Positions 42,575 to 51,794 of a stretch of 53,428 bases of DNA are shown here, in pieces; position 1 is the first letter of the stretch; every line of letters begins with the position of its first letter. The stretch spans positions 1-53,428 of the forward strand of contig JAJRQK010000052.1 of assembly GCA_024280295.1 (NCBI GenBank), given 5' to 3'. A model generated the notes under the pieces. That model was not told where the DNA came from. It saw only the letters and a list, made by a program, of their open reading frames with translations, and did no database searches. The DNA is from Bacteroidota bacterium. GTDB lineage: Bacteria; Bacteroidota; Bacteroidia; Flavobacteriales_D; Crocinitomicaceae. Made by a program: the position numbers and the translations under genes.

Positions 42575-43886
42575 TGCTGATTTGCACTGGTTTTTTGGTC
42601 GCTAAAGTGATATTCGGTGACATTTCGGGGATAGCACCTGTGTAAGATATCTCGAACTTTGAAACGATTGTAGAAAGTAGTATGATCATCTCCATGAGTG
42701 CTAAATTTCTACCTACACAGAGGCGTGGTCCACCACCAAAAGGAATAAACGTGTACGGAAGTTGAGCTTTCGCTTTCAATGGATGAAAACGCTCTGGATT
42801 AAATTCAGTTGGATTCACCCAATAATCAACTCTTCTATGCAATGTTAGTGGACTTATTCTTACATGAGACCCCGCGGGCAAGTCATATTCACCTAACTTA
42901 TCGTCTTCGATATTCATTCGCCCCATGTGCCAAGCAGCTGGATATAATCTCATTGTTTCATTAATTACCTGAGTCGTGTATGTCAATTCGTGAAGGTCTT
43001 CATACTGGATTTCTCTACCTTCAAGTTTCTTTACTTCTTCAAAGATTTTTTGCTGGATATCAGGTCGAATTCCTATACTATACAATGCCCATGACATGGT
43101 ATTAGAGGTTGTATCATGCCCCGCAAGAAATATCGTCATCACCTCATCTCTCAATTCTTCATCACTCAACCCATTGCTTGATCCTTCTGTATAATTCATC
43201 AATCGAGAAAGCGTATCGCTTTCAGTGTCTTCTGAATTTCGCTTGCTATCAATGATACCATAAATCAATTCGTCCAATGCTGATTTTGCCTTTTTGAATT
43301 TTTTATTCTTAGTTGTGGGCCAGTTCGCAGGAACAATGAATGGATTCCTTAAAGCACGCTCACCTGCATATTCTAGGACGTAATTGATGTTCTTCCAGAG
43401 ATTCGTTCCAAAATCAATTCGAGTGCTAAAGAGCGTTTCACCAATGATTGCCAATGTGATTTTAGCCATTTCTTGCGACGCATTGATTTCTAAATCGGGT
43501 TTTTGTGCCCAATCATTCATCAATCGATTTGCATTTGTGGTTACAGCTGAAACATAGGATCGGATTGCCGTACTATTAAAAGCCGATTGACTAAACTTCC
43601 GACTTCGAACCCAAGAATCACCATCACTTGTCAACATTCCATTACCGACGATAAGTCGCATTGGTTTATAGCCAGTACTTTTGACGTAGTTTTTATGATT
43701 ATCCTGTAGAACGTGCTTGATCAAATCGGGATGATTGATGAAGTAGATTTTTTTACTGAATATTTTAAAAAGCATGATATCCCCAAACTCCTCCGACGAA
43801 TTGAGCATGAAATTAATCGGATCATTTTTAAACTGCTTTAAGTGTCCTATAATTGGTGATCCTTTCGGTTGTGGTGGTAATTTCAT
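42561..43886 (-). CDS. Cytochrome P450
   Basis: 441 residues with all landmarks: I-helix AGHDTTSN, K-helix ETMR, the heme-binding loop PFGGGPRLCVGRNLAL with the axial cysteine at residue 390, and the meander sequence NPERFHPLK. It resembles bacterial P450s of the CYP4/CYP102-like type that hydroxylate fatty acids or terpenes, but the specificity is not readable. It is the last gene of the eight-gene operon, overlapping the acyl-adenylating gene by 4 nt (ATGA). No ferredoxin or reductase is encoded nearby, so electrons must come from elsewhere. Confidence 0.95.
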   Translation of the reverse strand: MKLPPQPKGSPIIGHLKQFKNDPINFMLNSSEEFGDIMLFKIFSKKIYFINHPDLIKHVLQDNHKNYVKSTGYKPMRLIVGNGMLTSDGDSWVRSRKFSQSAFNSTAIRSYVSAVTTNANRLMNDWAQKPDLEINASQEMAKITLAIIGETLFSTRIDFGTNLWKNINYVLEYAGERALRNPFIVPANWPTTKNKKFKKAKSALDELIYGIIDSKRNSEDTESDTLSRLMNYTEGSSNGLSDEELRDEVMTIFLAGHDTTSNTMSWALYSIGIRPDIQQKIFEEVKKLEGREIQYEDLHELTYTTQVINETMRLYPAAWHMGRMNIEDDKLGEYDLPAGSHVRISPLTLHRRVDYWVNPTEFNPERFHPLKAKAQLPYTFIPFGGGPRLCVGRNLALMEMIILLSTIVSKFEISYTGAIPEMSPNITLATKKPVQISIIPR

Positions 43887-45400
43887 GCGAGTTCTTCTGA
43901 TAAGAGTTTACTTTTGTGACGTGCATCCCTAGGTAATGGTTTGCTCCTTGTAATTACTGCGTCGCACGGATAACCTTTGGAGATTATATGTAATTTAATC
44001 TGATCGGAATTAACATTTTGGACAGATCCGACATACAGAATAAATTTGCCTCTGTTATTTTTTATATATCCAAGATCTGTTAATCCAAATTCCATTTCAA
44101 TTTCTTGTTCAATTGGGTACGGGTACACTTTACTGCCGTTGTCATCCAGGATCCTGTGATCGCGTCCAACCAAGTAAAGATGTCCATTCTTGAAATAGCC
44201 AATATCACCCGTACGATGCCAAATCAAACCACCGTCATCAACAATTTTAATTGCAATAAATGCTTTCTGATTCTTATAGTAGTTCTTATTCACATGATTT
44301 CCCGTAACAACAATTTCACCTATGGAATTATCAGCTAATTGGTTCGATTGAAAGTAGGCAGTATCGATGGGACCAATTATAGATTTAACAATTCGTACGC
44401 TTACATCTATAACCGGTATTCCAACATATACACCATCTAAAGGATGTGCTGTGCTATCAAGAATATTTTGGAAAGTACTCAAACAGATCGGTTCTGCTTC
44501 AGTTGATCCATAAATTGCCTCAAAATTGAGTTCAGGATGATCTTGAACGCATGTTTTAATGAGCTGATTTGATATAGGAGCACCTCCAGTAACGATATCT
44601 TGGATAGCTCCATGGCCATTTGACTTCAACCCGTCAATAATCTTTTTTAGCAGAGAAGGTGAAACGAGAATTCTGGTTACATTTGATGCTAGGATATGTT
44701 TAGACATTTCCTCACTATTTGCTTGATGAATTTTCATTAAGTTAATCTGAGGAATAACGACCGTATTTCCAACTGAAAAATCTGCAAGGCCAACGATGGG
44801 GAAGTTTGTAAAATCAACAGATGGACCGTCATTCGTACCTTTTAGGTGTTGCTCCAATGTACTCGCTTGCGCATATAAGAATGAAAACGTTCGGTTTGCA
44901 CCTTTAGGTTGTCCACTTGTACCACTTGTGAATGTAATCAGAGCATTGTCATCATCTGAAACATCCACAATGATCCAATCCTCAACTGTTGGTGTGATAG
45001 AATCTAGTTTCCATTTTCTTAACTTCCAGGTTGAAGGGAGCAGCCACGAAAAGCGTGCAATTTTCTTTGTGACAATTAATAAATCTGGTCGAACTTGATT
45101 AATTACTGAACTCATTTTTTTACCCTTCATCCACGGGTCAAGAAAAATGGCAGTTGCACCTAATGAAAATAGTGCTTGAAGCAAAGCATATAAGTCCATG
45201 GACATCGGAACGAAGACTAATACTTTCGATCCCTTTTTCACTCCTTTTCGCACTAACTCAGCGCGCGCTCCAGTAATATGACGCTTATATTCATCATAAG
45301 TATAGGACCTCCCATTCTTATCAATGATTGCCACCCGATTTGGATACTTCTCCAGTGAGTTTAGGATACCATTAAAAGCTATGTGTGGATTGCTATTCAA
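43883..45400 (-). CDS. Acyl-adenylating enzyme (ANL superfamily), OleC-like
   Basis: 505 residues from a TTG start that overlaps the GNAT gene by 8 nt. ANL motifs: TFTSGTSGQPKGANRT (AMP-binding), YGSTEAEP (A5), HRTGDIGYF (A7) and GRDHRI (A8). The C-terminal end PLPRDARHKSKLLSEELA resembles the PVDVRHNAKI-type end of OleC, the enzyme that forms beta-lactones from beta-hydroxy acids in long-chain olefin synthesis. OleA, OleB and OleD are missing here. An ordinary acyl-CoA synthetase or fatty-acyl-AMP ligase is the alternative. In this operon it may activate an acid made by the P450 or supply an acyl group to the GNAT protein. Confidence 0.85.
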   Translation of the reverse strand: MNSNPHIAFNGILNSLEKYPNRVAIIDKNGRSYTYDEYKRHITGARAELVRKGVKKGSKVLVFVPMSMDLYALLQALFSLGATAIFLDPWMKGKKMSSVINQVRPDLLIVTKKIARFSWLLPSTWKLRKWKLDSITPTVEDWIIVDVSDDDNALITFTSGTSGQPKGANRTFSFLYAQASTLEQHLKGTNDGPSVDFTNFPIVGLADFSVGNTVVIPQINLMKIHQANSEEMSKHILASNVTRILVSPSLLKKIIDGLKSNGHGAIQDIVTGGAPISNQLIKTCVQDHPELNFEAIYGSTEAEPICLSTFQNILDSTAHPLDGVYVGIPVIDVSVRIVKSIIGPIDTAYFQSNQLADNSIGEIVVTGNHVNKNYYKNQKAFIAIKIVDDGGLIWHRTGDIGYFKNGHLYLVGRDHRILDDNGSKVYPYPIEQEIEMEFGLTDLGYIKNNRGKFILYVGSVQNVNSDQIKLHIISKGYPCDAVITRSKPLPRDARHKSKLLSEELA

Positions 45401-46427
45401 CTTGTAAGGACATTAGTGTGTAATTTCTTAGGATATCAGATCCGTATCTTGACTTTGTTAATTTGGCAGTAGTATTCCCAGAATACATGAGTGAGAAGAT
45501 CACATCAGTATATCCCAACTCTTTAGCGAGTGGTTTCATATAGTTGACCACCATTTTCATTATTTTCTTATTTCTCCAATCAGGGTGTGTGGCAATCGTT
45601 TTAAAGAATAGTTTGTTGTTTTTCGAATTCGGATTTATTTCTCCGTAAACATCTTTATATGATATAAATGTAGCCACCGGTCGTTGATTCTTATCGACAA
45701 CGACAAAGGAGCAATCATAGGATGCAACTGCGTTCAAATTTCTTGTTAGAAGATTATAATGATCAAATGAAATTTCGTGAAAAAGGGGATTATCACTGAA
45801 ACTTTTCATGTAAAACTCAAAATAATTAAAATTCTGATCTTCCGTTAGGTTTTTTGGTAATGGCCGTATTTTCAAATTCATTTCAGCTAAAAACACACTT
45901 AAATCTCTCTCATCAATGTCTTGATTCAATTCACTAACTGGTAAAGTAGTTTCATACATCACATCATTGTTAAAGCCAACATTTCCCCATTGTTTCAAGT
46001 AATAAGATGGTTGATATGGTTCACCTGCAAATAGCGGCTTTGAAGCATCCAAATTAAATCTGTACGAACTCCATGTTGAGCCATTAATTGGACCAATGAT
46101 CTTCTTGCAGCCTTGTCGTTGAAGCCAAAGGATTGCCTGTTTTAGTAGCTCTTCACTCAATTCCAGACTATCATCGCACTCAAACCACCCTAGAATCCCA
46201 AGTTGATGATTTTTTTCGTGATAAAATGCCGCCACTCTTCCCTTATACTGTTCATTTTCAACTAAAAAAAAATGAACAGTATCGGAAGTTTCATTAAAAT
46301 AATGATGAATTTCTTTGGGTTCTGACCAAGAGTTATTATCGCTGTTTTTTGATCGAATCTCAACTCCATAATCATAAAAAAGTGACAAATCACTCTGTGC
46401 AGTTAATTTGATTGTTTTTATACTCAT
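45393..46427 (-). CDS. GNAT-fold acyltransferase-like protein
   Basis: 344 residues. The N-terminal half contains RVAAFYHEK, LGWFECDDS and GPINGSTWSSYRFN, which recurs in a family of double-GNAT proteins annotated only as N-acetyltransferase. The second half has a GNAT-type acyl-CoA site with LFFKTIATHPDWRNKKIMKM. It overlaps the kinase-like gene by 4 nt and the adenylating gene by 8 nt. An N-acylation step on an amino group, possibly that delivered by the BtaA-like enzyme, is a reasonable inference, not a demonstrated one. Confidence 0.8.
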   Translation of the reverse strand: MSIKTIKLTAQSDLSLFYDYGVEIRSKNSDNNSWSEPKEIHHYFNETSDTVHFFLVENEQYKGRVAAFYHEKNHQLGILGWFECDDSLELSEELLKQAILWLQRQGCKKIIGPINGSTWSSYRFNLDASKPLFAGEPYQPSYYLKQWGNVGFNNDVMYETTLPVSELNQDIDERDLSVFLAEMNLKIRPLPKNLTEDQNFNYFEFYMKSFSDNPLFHEISFDHYNLLTRNLNAVASYDCSFVVVDKNQRPVATFISYKDVYGEINPNSKNNKLFFKTIATHPDWRNKKIMKMVVNYMKPLAKELGYTDVIFSLMYSGNTTAKLTKSRYGSDILRNYTLMSLQVE

Positions 46428-47167
46428 CCTAGAATAGTATTTCGAAATAAAAACAGGACAACAATCGTGGTCAATGGAATCAGCAAGTTATCCAAACCCT
46501 TTTGAGAAATTGCCTCAACAATAGTCGTCGAAATTGCAATCACAAAAGCAACGAGAAGTATAGATGATCGATTTATATCCAAGTTATAGATGAAAGAAGC
46601 ACTAATTATAAATGATGAGACGAGGAATCCAAGCGAACCAATAAGTGTTTTTGTAGTTCCCATTATCTTGTATTTCCCCAATCGCCATTTTTTTCCAACC
46701 AAAGCAGCAGCTGGATCTGATACCGACAAAATTAATATTGGAAGATAATAATAAATGACAGCACCATTATACCATGAAGAGCCATTCACTTGATGGGACA
46801 GTAAATCATTTCCATCAAAATCACTTAATCCTATTAGGGAGAATGCCCAGTATGTTACGTAGATACTCAAAGGAAATAAAAACGACCCTGCTGTTTTTCT
46901 GTTAACTGAATTTATTGATTTTAATACTCCCCATTTCATACTAAAGATTAACAGTAAGAAAAAGGCAATTGTAAGAATTAAAACAGACCAATGAGAGCCA
47001 AGAAATGAAGGAAATGTGAGGCAGATTAATCCAGTGCCTAAATGGACAACCTTGCGCGTAATTTCTACGGGGAATTTCGCTAAATGAAATAACAATTCAC
47101 CTAGTCCAAATAGAACCAGAAATGCGCCACCGTATATTCCAAGTGATATGATTTCGTTCACACTCAC
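46424..47167 (-). CDS. Dolichol/phytol-kinase or phosphatidate-cytidylyltransferase-like membrane protein
   Basis: About 247 residues with seven helices. I start at the GTG at 47167, which forms a GTGA overlap with the upstream stop; the longer frame from 47233 runs into the upstream gene. Family motifs are EITRKVVHLGTGL near the N-terminus and SVSDPAAALVGKKWRLGKYK followed by TKTLIGS, which resemble the nucleotide-binding region of the Dgk1/Sec59/VTE5 group: CTP-dependent kinases of diacylglycerol, dolichol or phytol. In this operon a prenol or a prenylated glycerol is the likely substrate. Confidence 0.85.
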   Translation of the reverse strand: MSVNEIISLGIYGGAFLVLFGLGELLFHLAKFPVEITRKVVHLGTGLICLTFPSFLGSHWSVLILTIAFFLLLIFSMKWGVLKSINSVNRKTAGSFLFPLSIYVTYWAFSLIGLSDFDGNDLLSHQVNGSSWYNGAVIYYYLPILILSVSDPAAALVGKKWRLGKYKIMGTTKTLIGSLGFLVSSFIISASFIYNLDINRSSILLVAFVIAISTTIVEAISQKGLDNLLIPLTTIVVLFLFRNTILG

Positions 47168-48255
47168 ACTTTTGAATTTACGATAAAAGCACGATAAAAA
47201 TAACCGAGATCTGATGCACTCAATATCTTGCAATTGTCTAAATCAAAATTAAGCTTCTTAGGGAGAACATTTGCTAAATTTCGTTCGATAAGAAGATTCC
47301 AATAGGCAATTTTAGCTTGGGGAGCACTATTCTCAATAATTTGATTTCCAACTATGCTAAATAAATCCTCATCCATATATTCAAAGATATCAGAAAGATT
47401 AAAATGCGTACAATTTGGATAGCACTCCAATGCTGAATCCAATAAACCATGGTGAAGTTCTACACGATCGAGGTTTCGTTTTACATTCGAAAAATTTTCT
47501 TGTCGAACATAATGTGGAAGATCAGCGTTAAAACGGTTGTTGAGAATATAGTTTAGGAAATAATTTTCCTGAGCCATCTTGGTTCGAAGATGCCGTTTAG
47601 CTCGCCTCAAATTCATTTCTGCCACACTGCCTTCCACATGTTTCAAAAACTCAGGATCTCTCCCTTTATCTCCAAGCGTTTTTTCGCCAAAATAATCTTT
47701 GTACAAGATCTCCCATTCAGCAGAATTCCATATATCATCATGAAATTTTAATTGCTCTTCTTCAGACTTTTCAGCTAGTAGCTGATCAACTAAACCCTGG
47801 GAGTGAACTGTATGTAAAAAATTCATCTTAAAGGTCTGAAAATACTGCTCAAATTTCCCTGCATGTATCACTCCAAGGGAAATAGCATCAATATTCTGGT
47901 CCCAATAAAATTTGCACTTTTCGGATAATTTCTCGCGAATAATCGCGTACGTATCCAATCGACTTGAAGCCTCACGGATTCCTGCGAAACCCATGTATTC
48001 CTCTCTATTTAATTGACGAATGGCCTCCATTTTGAGTTCAACAAGATGAAGCTGAACGAGGCTAATATCGAAAGCAATGACCTTCCTCACTCCAGTTGAG
48101 GCAAGTGAGAAACAATTATCTCCAGCTGAGGCAATCGACATAATTGTGGAATTTTGATCTACATTTAATCCTTTGAGCAGGACATCAGCATCCTCCCAGC
48201 AATTAGAGTAGCGAATAATCTCAAAATCAACTTTTCCCAATTGTTTTTCACTCAT
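47164..48255 (-). CDS. DUF3419 / BtaA-like aminocarboxypropyltransferase
   Basis: 363 residues with the family's SAM site: IRYSNCWEDADVLL, SIASAGDNCFSLAST and AFDISLVQLHLVELKMEAI. In betaine-lipid synthesis BtaA moves the 3-amino-3-carboxypropyl group of S-adenosylmethionine onto the free hydroxyl of diacylglycerol, forming a homoserine ether. The BtaB N-methyltransferase that would complete the betaine is not encoded in the window. It overlaps the gene upstream by 8 nt and the one downstream by 4 nt. The acceptor here may be a prenyl-linked lipid rather than diacylglycerol. Confidence 0.9.
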   Translation of the reverse strand: MSEKQLGKVDFEIIRYSNCWEDADVLLKGLNVDQNSTIMSIASAGDNCFSLASTGVRKVIAFDISLVQLHLVELKMEAIRQLNREEYMGFAGIREASSRLDTYAIIREKLSEKCKFYWDQNIDAISLGVIHAGKFEQYFQTFKMNFLHTVHSQGLVDQLLAEKSEEEQLKFHDDIWNSAEWEILYKDYFGEKTLGDKGRDPEFLKHVEGSVAEMNLRRAKRHLRTKMAQENYFLNYILNNRFNADLPHYVRQENFSNVKRNLDRVELHHGLLDSALECYPNCTHFNLSDIFEYMDEDLFSIVGNQIIENSAPQAKIAYWNLLIERNLANVLPKKLNFDLDNCKILSASDLGYFYRAFIVNSKV

Positions 48256-50860
48256 CGTTAATGATTTTTATCTCCCCTGTACTGCCGTCCATTTCTATCA
48301 AATCTCCAGTCCTTAATCTTTTCAGTAATCCAGTCACCCCAACGATACACGGAATCCCCATTTCTCTTGAAACAATTGCAGAATGACTCAATAAGCTTCC
48401 TCGTTCTACAATAATGGCTGAAGCACTCGGAAATAATGTTACCCAACCAGGATCTGTACTCGATGTCACCAAAATATCACCATTTAGACTATCAATTTCA
48501 CTAGGATGGCCTACAATTCTAACCTTTGCTTTCACTAGTCCAGGACAGCAACCAAGACCAGATAAGTTACCGTCCACCAGATTCTCCTTTGAACTATCAA
48601 AGAAGTCATTTCCGTAATTTACGGCATCAAATGTTTCGAAGCGTTCTGCCGGCAATTCCATTTTCTCGAAGTTCTTGTACTCTATTTTACGAGTATAAGT
48701 TAGAGCAATTAGGTCTTTATCTACAGATGTTCCTTGAATAAAAGCGAAAATTTCTACCTTAGTCAAGAAGAAAATGTCACGATGAGATGTCAGCGCACCA
48801 TTTTTCTCAAACTGTTTTCCAATCTGGGTAAATATTTCACGACTCAGTCCAAAAACACGAGTTCTCTCATACCTCAAATTCTCACGGTTAGAAACAAAAT
48901 AGCGTGTCTTCTTTAGCACTTTATTCAGTTTTCGACGTCTCCAAAACTTGCCTTTTAATGCTTTTGAAATTTCTGCTTCAGCTGCATTTCTAAGGTCGAC
49001 ATCTACAGTTGAAGACGTGGAAGATTTGGTTATATTTTGCACAACAAATGATTTGATAATGGCAATAAACAAAGACGGGTCTTGTGTATATGAGATCGTT
49101 TCAAGTTTTAATTCTCCCACACAACGGTCACCGAAGTCATCAATGTAACGATCAATTTCAGCCTTTATCTTAACGTGTTCGGATGCTTGAAGTTTCACCC
49201 AAATGGGAGAAGCATCGTTGTTGGTGAAAAGTTGTTCCAATACAGAATCCTTTTTGATTATTGTCGCAAGCTCAATCGTTCGATGAATCGGTTCCACTGA
49301 TATAATATCTTTACTACCGCACAATAGGTCATTTTGTATGTTTTTATTCTCCCCTATATCGTATTTATCAATCGTCTTTTGGAGTTTTCCAAAATAGTAC
49401 ATTGCGAAACTATCATTGACCAATGGAGCTTCCCACTTTGGCGTCAACTCGGCATCCAAATCTATCCAGGTTTGCATTAATTCGAACGCACTTAAGTCCG
49501 AAAGATTCATACTTTTAATTCGCTTTACACTTCGTTCTACATCAACTTGAAACTCTCTTGTTTCTCGTTTAATAGAAGACAATTTGCCGATGATTTTAAT
49601 GATCATCCAAGACGTACGCATGAAGGCTGAAAACTTGGTGAATCTCCCCTGTTTGGGTAAGTCAAATCGCTCTTTCACCCCCATCATATTTTCCATGAAA
49701 CGGGCATTGAGTTTATATCCTGGAAATAACGCAAGAACTTTATACCACGATAGTAAATTGTAATATACACGGCCATTAATAAGTCCAAGCATGTTGCCAA
49801 AAGTGTCCTCATTTTCTTTTAAGCTCGCAGCACTGACACCCATTATTGAAGCAATTTGTAGGTACACACTTTTATAGGCTTCAAGAATGTAAGAAAACGT
49901 TAATGGAGTTGTAACCCCTGGATAAGATTCGATGATATTACTATTATCCCAAATAATTCTATTCTCAGTTGAGTGTGCTATTTTTTTATGGATAACTGCA
50001 GTTATCGGTCGCGTTTGAAGTAAATAAATAATTCCATTTTTAACTGCAAATTCAATATCCTGAGGTTCTCCAAGTTGTTTTTCTAGCGCGTCTAAAATTG
50101 AACTCAACTTAGTAATTTCTTCCTTAGTTAGTGAAGCAATCTTTCTTCTATTTTCGGCAACATCCACAAAAGTAATTTCACCCGATCTTCCCCGATTGGC
50201 TTTGCTTACCTTATCAACCAAGAGTTCTTCAATTTTCTCTTCGTTTAGCGTAAATGTATCCGCGTTCAGTTCACCAGAGACCAATCCTTCTCCAACTCCA
50301 TAGACAGAACAGATGACTTTAGATCCACGTTCGCCCGTATTTGGGTTAATTCCAAAGCCTACACCTGATACATCTGGGTCGATCATTTTTTGGATAATCA
50401 CACCAATTCCAAAAGTTGGTTTAAGGTTATTTGCTTTTTGATAATTAGCAACTCTATCTGAAAAATTTGATTTCCAAATTTCTTTAACGAATTTCGGAAT
50501 GTCCAAAAAGTTAACATAGAGATATGTTTCAAATTGACCAGCAAATGAGAATGATTGTCCATCTTCTTGAACAGCCGAAGACCTTACCGCAAATAATTGG
50601 CTTTTAGATTCGGTGAATGATTCTCGAAGCGTGTCTAAGAAATCATCGTCAAACTCATAATCATCGATAACATTACAAATTTCTTTTTGATCGAATCTAG
50701 CTTTTGCATCTCCATTCAAAAGCGTCTCAAGAGCATTTTGATCAATGACCACCCAATCAGGAACATTAAGCCCAATCTTCTTCAAACGGTATAAGTTCAA
50801 TCCCTTACCTCCGATTTGATCAATTGTTAAGCTCTGTATGTCAGAAGAGTAGATTCTCAT
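48248..50860 (-). CDS. PEP-utilizing-type phosphotransferase, rifampin-phosphotransferase-like architecture
   Basis: 871 residues from the ATG at 50860, which overlaps the UbiA stop by 1 nt. N-terminal ATP-grasp (PPDK_N) with GGKGLNLYRLKKIGLNVP, FAVRSSAVQEDGQSFSFAGQ and LLQTRPIT; a large variable middle region; a C-terminal swinging domain with the phospho-accepting histidine in RGSLLSHSAIVSREMG. The PEP/pyruvate TIM barrel of true PEP synthase is absent. Rifampin phosphotransferase has the same three-part plan: ATP domain, substrate domain, His domain. I infer that it phosphorylates a pathway-specific hydroxyl group, but the substrate is unknown. Confidence 0.88.
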   Translation of the reverse strand: MRIYSSDIQSLTIDQIGGKGLNLYRLKKIGLNVPDWVVIDQNALETLLNGDAKARFDQKEICNVIDDYEFDDDFLDTLRESFTESKSQLFAVRSSAVQEDGQSFSFAGQFETYLYVNFLDIPKFVKEIWKSNFSDRVANYQKANNLKPTFGIGVIIQKMIDPDVSGVGFGINPNTGERGSKVICSVYGVGEGLVSGELNADTFTLNEEKIEELLVDKVSKANRGRSGEITFVDVAENRRKIASLTKEEITKLSSILDALEKQLGEPQDIEFAVKNGIIYLLQTRPITAVIHKKIAHSTENRIIWDNSNIIESYPGVTTPLTFSYILEAYKSVYLQIASIMGVSAASLKENEDTFGNMLGLINGRVYYNLLSWYKVLALFPGYKLNARFMENMMGVKERFDLPKQGRFTKFSAFMRTSWMIIKIIGKLSSIKRETREFQVDVERSVKRIKSMNLSDLSAFELMQTWIDLDAELTPKWEAPLVNDSFAMYYFGKLQKTIDKYDIGENKNIQNDLLCGSKDIISVEPIHRTIELATIIKKDSVLEQLFTNNDASPIWVKLQASEHVKIKAEIDRYIDDFGDRCVGELKLETISYTQDPSLFIAIIKSFVVQNITKSSTSSTVDVDLRNAAEAEISKALKGKFWRRRKLNKVLKKTRYFVSNRENLRYERTRVFGLSREIFTQIGKQFEKNGALTSHRDIFFLTKVEIFAFIQGTSVDKDLIALTYTRKIEYKNFEKMELPAERFETFDAVNYGNDFFDSSKENLVDGNLSGLGCCPGLVKAKVRIVGHPSEIDSLNGDILVTSSTDPGWVTLFPSASAIIVERGSLLSHSAIVSREMGIPCIVGVTGLLKRLRTGDLIEMDGSTGEIKIINDE

Positions 50861-51792
50861 TAATTTATAAGGTTCATTAACATAGGGATTCCGCCTAGCG
50901 ATAAGTACATTCCAACTGTCCAAACTGCTGAAGTTACTTCGACTAACTTTGCGGATTTTTTATTCGGTTTTCTAGCAAAATAGAGTGCTGGAATCAATGC
51001 CAAAAGTGCTAGACTTCCAAGTATAATAAATCCAGGCATTCCATATCCTGCATAGAAAGCAGCAGTAATAGCAAAAGTCAATGTTGTGAGCAATAATCCT
51101 GACCAAACCAGCATAGATCCTGTGATTCCCCACATACCAGTATAGGAGACAACACCATCCTCTTCGTCATCTTTGGCTTTCAGTTTCCGACCAACTTCAA
51201 CTAATAAACCGTTCAAATAGGAGACAACAAAAAAGAAAACAAGTCCAAAATGTGGTGAACTGCCTTCCAGTACCCAATCCAATCCACTTGAATAGATATC
51301 AAGAAGTGGGAAAATAAACATGTGAGATGTGATGTACAGAATTTGTCGAGGCTTGAGGTACTTTGGTACAAAAAATTCAACCCCCATCAAGCACAAATAC
51401 ACAAGAGCGATAATGTAAAGGTAGAGCATATTCAATTGAAAATAAGCAATGACCGCAATTTGTGCGATGCCTATCAGAATTCCCATATTACGGAGTTCTT
51501 TTAACGACATTACCCCTCTAGGGACTGGAAGATAAGATCGAAATTTAGCATCCTCTTCTTTGTCCTTGAACTCATCAAAAACGCGTACAAGAAAAAACAG
51601 CGTAAACGTTGCGAAGCATCCAATAAAGTAAGTTTGCCATTCGACAAAACCATCAACTCCTCGACAAATTCGAGAATATGAAATAGCAGAAAAAGTAAAA
51701 ACAGCTACGGCGATTAAATTAACAACAATCGGAAACCGTTCTTTCTGATAAATCCAAAATCGCTTAAAAAAGGGAAGTGCTTTTTCGTCCAT
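50860..51792 (-). CDS. UbiA-family prenyltransferase
   Basis: 310 residues from the ATG at 51792 (MDEKALPFF), 2 nt after the HMG-CoA reductase stop; a longer frame to 51888 lies inside that gene. About eight membrane helices. Both aspartate-rich motifs that hold the prenyl diphosphate are present: RVFDEFKDKEED in the first cytoplasmic loop and LKAKDDEEDGVVSYTG in the second. UbiA enzymes attach prenyl chains to aromatic rings, heme, or glycerol phosphate (archaeal lipids). No aromatic-ring pathway gene is near, so a glycerol-type or other acceptor is worth considering. Confidence 0.9.
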   Translation of the reverse strand: MDEKALPFFKRFWIYQKERFPIVVNLIAVAVFTFSAISYSRICRGVDGFVEWQTYFIGCFATFTLFFLVRVFDEFKDKEEDAKFRSYLPVPRGVMSLKELRNMGILIGIAQIAVIAYFQLNMLYLYIIALVYLCLMGVEFFVPKYLKPRQILYITSHMFIFPLLDIYSSGLDWVLEGSSPHFGLVFFFVVSYLNGLLVEVGRKLKAKDDEEDGVVSYTGMWGITGSMLVWSGLLLTTLTFAITAAFYAGYGMPGFIILGSLALLALIPALYFARKPNKKSAKLVEVTSAVWTVGMYLSLGGIPMLMNLIN

Positions 51793-51794
51793 GG

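Noticed and set aside
48248-50860. True phosphoenolpyruvate synthase
   Set aside because: The PEP/pyruvate-binding TIM barrel and its motifs are missing and domain order matches rifampin phosphotransferase instead.
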